NCBI GenBank assembly: GCA_045578725.1
Contig: JAZNKS010000041.1
Coordinates: 1 to 64,000 of the forward strand
From: Flemingiibacterium sp045578725
Lineage (GTDB): Bacteria > Bacillota > Clostridia > Oscillospirales > CAG-272
Reading direction: 5' to 3'
DNA: 64,000 nucleotides
Numbering within the stretch: the first letter of the stretch is position 1; each line of letters starts with the position of its first letter. A program made the translations under genes and the position numbers. The notes below the pieces were generated by a model, which saw nothing but the letters and a program-made list of their open reading frames with translations, had not been told where the DNA came from and did not search any database. Positions 60,392-64,000 of this stretch are shown piece after piece.

Positions 60392-60420
60392 TTGCAATGG
60401 GGCGCAATCTGTGCTATAAT
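60392..60420 (+). promoter_or_regulatory. Promoter of the GH10-like/phosphoesterase operon
   Basis: TTGCAA-N17-TATAAT, 33 nt before the start codon. Confidence 0.78.
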
Positions 60421-60452
60421 ACAACCAGAATTTCTTTGAAAGGAGAAGAAGC

Positions 60453-61937
60453 ATGAGTCTTATCATCAATGACGATTTCATGGTGTATGTCGATCAGAAG
60501 TATCGGGCCGGCTATGCACCGAAGAGCCGGGAGGAGGCAATTTCCGATATCCTTGCTTACACCGCGCGGTATAAGGGCACCGGGGTCCGGGAGATTTTCT
60601 ATAATCCCAACGCCCAGCTGTCCTACACCGAAAGCGAGGTCTGGGAATACGCCGAGCACCGCTATCAGCGTACCGAGGTGGACGGCATCCCGGTTCATTT
60701 CAAGGATAGCTATCTCGATGTCTGGCACAAAATCTGCGTGGAATATGGGATCGATCTCTACCGGTATTTTATCGACGGAACCAGACAGGCGGGAATATCG
60801 CCATGGCTGACCTTCCGCTTTGACGATGTCCATGACAGCATGACCGCCACCGGTGAGCTTCGCGGAAGCGATTATATGCACACCGCCCGTGCCAGAGGAA
60901 TTGTCCGGTGCCGTCACCGTGAACTCCGCGATTATTATGACAACGCGCTCGATTATGCCATTCCCGAGGTGCGGGAGCGATTTGTTTCTTATGTGAAGGA
61001 GCAGCTGGAACGGTACGATGCCGACGGCATTGAGATTGATTTCATGCGGGAGCCGTATGCCTTCAAGCCGGGCTATGAGGATGAGGGCCGCGCGATTATC
61101 GCCTCCATCATGGCCGAGCTTCGCGCCTTTGCCGATGCGCTGGCCGCCGAGCGAGGCCATCCGATCCGGATGGCCGTGCGCACCTTCCGCGATCCCGAAT
61201 CCGATTATTATGCGGGCATCGATGCCGTCGGCCTTGCAAAGGCCGGGCTTGTCGATCTTGTCACCGTCACGCCGCGCTGGGAGAGCTGTGACAGCGCGAT
61301 GCCGATCGGCTTCTGGCGGCAGATTCTGCCCGAGGGGGTACGCCTTGCCCTCGGCACCGATGTTTTGTACCGATCGCCGTCGAAAAAACCGCATTTTTAC
61401 ACCGATGAGCAGCTGTACGGTCTGGCGAATCAGGCTTATGGGGAGGGCGCCGATTCGGTCTATCTCTTCAATTACACCTACCGCGATCCGCTGGAGGACC
61501 CGAAGGCCATCGCACCGCTGATGATTGCCGGCGATCCCGATGCGCTGGCTCATGCAAAGAGGCGGCATACCGTCAGCTATCAGGATGTCTGCGCTGTCGG
61601 CGAAAACCGGATCTGGCAGCCGCTTCCCGCCGCGATCGTCCCGTATACCTTTTTCACGCTCCGCATCCCGACCGGAAATCCCGGCGATTCGATGGTTCTG
61701 ATGACGGAAGCTGGCGATGCCGAGCCGGAGATTTATGTAAACTCTGCATCGGTCGAATATCTCGGCCGCGCAAAAGTCGAGGATTCCCTTTGCGATAAGG
61801 CGGTCAGCGTATGGAAAATCAAGGCCCTGCGTCCCCTGCATCAGATGTTGGAAATCCGTGCATCCGCGCCCGCTATGCTCACCTTCGTGGAGCTTCGCAC
61901 CGAATGCCCCGCACTTATCAAGGAGGAAACTGTATGA
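60453..61937 (+). CDS. GH10-like TIM-barrel glycosidase
   Basis: 494 residues, no signal peptide. The barrel is suggested by REIFYNPNAQLSY, WLTFRFDDVHDSM, YDADGIEIDFMREP (likely acidic catalytic loop), RMAVRTF, DLVTVTPRWES and ADSVYLFNYTY. A C-terminal ~120-residue beta-rich part may bind sugar. It resembles proteins annotated as family 10 glycosyl hydrolase (FenI/DUF187-like), whose substrates are mostly unknown. It overlaps the metallophosphoesterase gene by 4 nt. Start behind AAAGGAGA. Confidence 0.72.
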   Translation: MSLIINDDFMVYVDQKYRAGYAPKSREEAISDILAYTARYKGTGVREIFYNPNAQLSYTESEVWEYAEHRYQRTEVDGIPVHFKDSYLDVWHKICVEYGIDLYRYFIDGTRQAGISPWLTFRFDDVHDSMTATGELRGSDYMHTARARGIVRCRHRELRDYYDNALDYAIPEVRERFVSYVKEQLERYDADGIEIDFMREPYAFKPGYEDEGRAIIASIMAELRAFADALAAERGHPIRMAVRTFRDPESDYYAGIDAVGLAKAGLVDLVTVTPRWESCDSAMPIGFWRQILPEGVRLALGTDVLYRSPSKKPHFYTDEQLYGLANQAYGEGADSVYLFNYTYRDPLEDPKAIAPLMIAGDPDALAHAKRRHTVSYQDVCAVGENRIWQPLPAAIVPYTFFTLRIPTGNPGDSMVLMTEAGDAEPEIYVNSASVEYLGRAKVEDSLCDKAVSVWKIKALRPLHQMLEIRASAPAMLTFVELRTECPALIKEETV

Positions 61938-63040
61938 ATCCGATTCTTCGCACCGATCCCGCCGTCTTTCTTGTCGGCGATACCTATCAGATTATGGCAC
62001 CCGTCAGCCGCGAAACCCTGTTCTGGGTCAAGGTCGGCGAGGAATGCTTCTATGACGATTCCAACGGCATCCTGCGCTCGGCCGTAACCATGCACCGGGT
62101 CACGGTTCCGGCGGAGCTTCTCAACCGCGAAAAGCGCTACACGGTCTTCTGCCGCCCGATCATCGAGCGCAAGCCGTATTTTCCGACCACCGAGCCGTTG
62201 GAGGAATTCACCTATGAATTCCGTCCCGTGCCGGAAGGACGCGCGTGCGGCTTTCAGATTGCCGATGCCCACAACCTGATCGAAGCGCCGATTAAGGCGG
62301 CCGAAGCCTTTATCAAACAGTACGGCGCGATCGACTTCCTGATTCTCAACGGCGACGTGGCCGATCATTCCGGCCGGATCGAAAATTTCGACAATTTCTA
62401 CATTCTCTGCTCCCGCCTGACCCACGGAAGCCTGCCGGTCATCTTCTCCCGCGGCAATCACGATATGCGCGGCGTTCACGCCGAGGAGCTGGCCGAATAC
62501 ACGCCGACCGATAACGGCCGATCCTACTTCACCTTCCGGATGGGCGATATCTGGGGTGTGGTGCTGGATTCGGGCGAGGATAAGGTGGATGATCAGGTCG
62601 AATACGGCTTTACCATTTGCTGTCACGATTTTCGTCTGCGCGAGAGCCGCTTTCTGGAGGCGATTGCAAAGGAGCGGCCCTTCGATGCGCCGGGCGTGAA
62701 GCATATCATTGCGATGGCCCACAACCCCTTCACCGGAAAAATCGGCGGCATCTTCGATATCGAGGATGCGATATTCGCCGATTGGGGGCGGATCCTGCGG
62801 GAGGAGATAAAGCCCGAAATCATGCTCTGCGGCCATATGCATCAGCTTGCGATGTGGATGCCGGGCGATGACACGGACCGGGTCGGCCATCCCTGTCCGA
62901 TTGCGGTGGGGAGTCTGCCGCGTCACGGGAAGGACGGAAATCCCGATTGGTTTGCCGGCATGGGCGTGATTTTTGATGAGGATGTGAAGATCATTTTCAT
63001 TGACAGCGAGGGTAAGGTTCACGGCGAGCATACCGTATAA
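61934..63040 (+). CDS. Calcineurin-like metallophosphoesterase
   Basis: 368 residues from MNPILRTD. A short beta domain (about 1-105, like the Ig-like domain of purple acid phosphatases) precedes the catalytic domain: QIADAHN, LILNGDVADHS, SRGNHDMRG, AMAHNPFTG and CGHMHQ give all metal ligands. Start and stop overlap with the upstream gene (ATGA-type), so the two are co-translated. It is cytoplasmic and may remove phosphate from an imported or processed sugar. A longer open frame upstream lacks support. Confidence 0.86.
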   Translation: MNPILRTDPAVFLVGDTYQIMAPVSRETLFWVKVGEECFYDDSNGILRSAVTMHRVTVPAELLNREKRYTVFCRPIIERKPYFPTTEPLEEFTYEFRPVPEGRACGFQIADAHNLIEAPIKAAEAFIKQYGAIDFLILNGDVADHSGRIENFDNFYILCSRLTHGSLPVIFSRGNHDMRGVHAEELAEYTPTDNGRSYFTFRMGDIWGVVLDSGEDKVDDQVEYGFTICCHDFRLRESRFLEAIAKERPFDAPGVKHIIAMAHNPFTGKIGGIFDIEDAIFADWGRILREEIKPEIMLCGHMHQLAMWMPGDDTDRVGHPCPIAVGSLPRHGKDGNPDWFAGMGVIFDEDVKIIFIDSEGKVHGEHTV

Positions 63041-63043
63041 GTA

Positions 63044-63081
63044 AACATCCCCGGAGCGGTCCAATCGGCTCCGGGGATGTT
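63044..63081. terminator. Bidirectional terminator
   Basis: 14-bp perfect stem AACATCCCCGGAGC/GCTCCGGGGATGTT directly after the phosphoesterase stop and just before the stop of the converging hydrolase gene. Confidence 0.88.
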
Positions 63082-63086
63082 GTTGA

Positions 63087-64000
63087 TTATTTCTTTTTGA
63101 TGACAGCGACAACGCCGGTGTTGGCAGGGAGAGCCAGATCGAATCCGCCGTCCTCACCCGGACGGGATTTGCCGCCCCGATAGGAGATCAGCCGGTCGAA
63201 TTCCCAGCCATCCTCAAGGGCGATATTGACGATCGTTTTTTCCGGAACATAGTTGATCGCGGTCACCAGATGCTCCGTATCGCTGACAGGATGCTCGGTA
63301 AGTCCGACATAGGGGGAAGAAGAGATCGCTGCTTTCGCATCATTGCGGATGCCAAGCTGCTCATAGAAGCGGTAATAGGGAATCGCGCCCTTGCCGCTGA
63401 CAACACCGGGAGAAGAAGCCGCTTCCTTTTCGATGGCGGAGGTCAGAAGATAGATCCGGCCCTTACCATAATCGCGGGAGGTGAAGACGGGGAGACCGTT
63501 CTCATCGGCGGCGATAACATCCGCTCCGACCGTTTCCGTCACCAGCTTGAAGGGGCCGCCGAGTCGGAAGCTGTCACGCCCGAGCTTGACGGTATCCGGC
63601 GCGGTGCGGCGTGAGCGGGTCAGGACCCGCACGCCGGTCAGCTCGGCAAAGGGGGAGAGCAGGGCATCGTTCAGCGAGAGATAAAGCGTGGCGCCCGCCG
63701 ATACCTTTTCAAGGATCGCTTCCATATGGTGGCGATAGTAGGGACTGTCGCCGGTGAGCGCAGGCAGGAGATAAGCCTTGGCATCCGGCAGCGGATCCTC
63801 GATATAGGCAAAGGTGAGATCCAGTCCCGCCTGCTTGGCCAGAATAAAGGAGCCGTAGGCGGCCTGCCAGGTATCCTGATTGCGGGTCAGGACGCAGACG
63901 GCATCGATGATACGGGGCGGGAGCTTGCCGTATTCAAACGAATCGACAAAATCAGTCAGAGCGGTCAGCTCCTTCAGGACCGGCTTTTTCGTGCCGTCGG
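63087..64000 (-). CDS. Glycoside hydrolase, C-terminal part (window edge)
   Basis: The frame is open from its stop to the window edge (304 codons), so the N-terminal part is missing. The visible section begins PVLKELTALTDFVDS and contains a flavodoxin-like domain similar to the beta-galactosidase trimerisation domain (DAVCVLTRNQDTWQ, FILAKQAGLDLTFAYIED, YLLPALTG, GATLYLSLNDALLSP, DYGKGRIYLLTSAIEK). A small beta domain closes the protein. GH5- or GH42-like enzymes carry such a tail; the catalytic barrel lies outside. It fits the neighbouring carbohydrate genes. Confidence 0.68.
   Translation of the reverse strand, partial: DGTKKPVLKELTALTDFVDSFEYGKLPPRIIDAVCVLTRNQDTWQAAYGSFILAKQAGLDLTFAYIEDPLPDAKAYLLPALTGDSPYYRHHMEAILEKVSAGATLYLSLNDALLSPFAELTGVRVLTRSRRTAPDTVKLGRDSFRLGGPFKLVTETVGADVIAADENGLPVFTSRDYGKGRIYLLTSAIEKEAASSPGVVSGKGAIPYYRFYEQLGIRNDAKAAISSSPYVGLTEHPVSDTEHLVTAINYVPEKTIVNIALEDGWEFDRLISYRGGKSRPGEDGGFDLALPANTGVVAVIKKK

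Overview
The window looks like chromosomal sequence of an uncultured Gram-positive gut- or rumen-type Clostridia (Oscillospirales-like). This is an inference from Shine-Dalgarno-led genes, TTGACA/TTGCAN-N17-TATAAT promoters, Cna-B/thioester surface proteins, lipoproteins with Gram-positive lipoboxes, DUF6809 and an NRPS type known from gut Clostridia. No rRNA or tRNA gene was recognised.

Left accessory region (1-12.5 kb). Nearly all genes are on the minus strand. There is an excisionase-like HTH protein (cut by the window edge), a relaxase with a MobB-like membrane protein encoded inside it in another frame, MobC, an oriT candidate and a RepA-like ATPase. A LexA-type operon and DUF6809 follow. 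This is the cargo of an integrative mobilisable element. Next comes an AT-rich defence block: a controller protein and PD-(D/E)XK nuclease divergent from an N6-adenine methylase and a one-TRD specificity subunit, then a DUF262/HNH protein and a DUF4143 AAA ATPase. A stretch of decayed gene ends (12.5-13.0 kb) closes the region.

Carbohydrate region (13-23.9 kb). Glycoside hydrolases (GH106-like, WbsX/GH99-like, DUF4038/GH140-like), an orphan ABC binding lipoprotein, an FAD oxidoreductase with a beta-propeller-like partner, and two regulators (a sugar-binding-domain/LuxR-HTH fusion and an AraC protein). A related set (binding protein, GH10-like, metallophosphoesterase, partial hydrolase) lies at 58.7-64 kb.

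Pilus-like operon (24.0-29.2 kb). A transglutaminase-like membrane protein with a DTT-rich minisatellite, a GspF-like protein, four small one-pass proteins and a PilT-like ATPase, behind a perfect consensus promoter.

NRPS and signalling operon (29.3-43.7 kb). Seven tightly packed genes: a SARP regulator with a degenerate GGDEF-like tail, a diguanylate cyclase, a two-module NRPS (C-A-T-C-A-T-reductase), a 7TM histidine kinase, a response regulator with HD-GYP, a fatty-acyl-AMP ligase and an acyl carrier protein. The architecture predicts an N-acyl dipeptide aldehyde or alcohol, with c-di-GMP synthesis and breakdown encoded in the same transcript.

Surface-protein region (43.7-58.7 kb). A duplicated cassette: a small conserved protein of unknown function followed by a giant Cna-B adhesin (2034 and 2513 residues) with different heads but shared signal peptide, C-terminal modules and an unusual SPPTN anchor. 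All four genes have the same promoter layout: tandem heptamers TGTGACY-N5-TGTGACY placed exactly 9 nt before the -10 box. This looks like an activator-dependent regulon and is the strongest undescribed signal in the window. The neighbouring SARP is the natural candidate activator.
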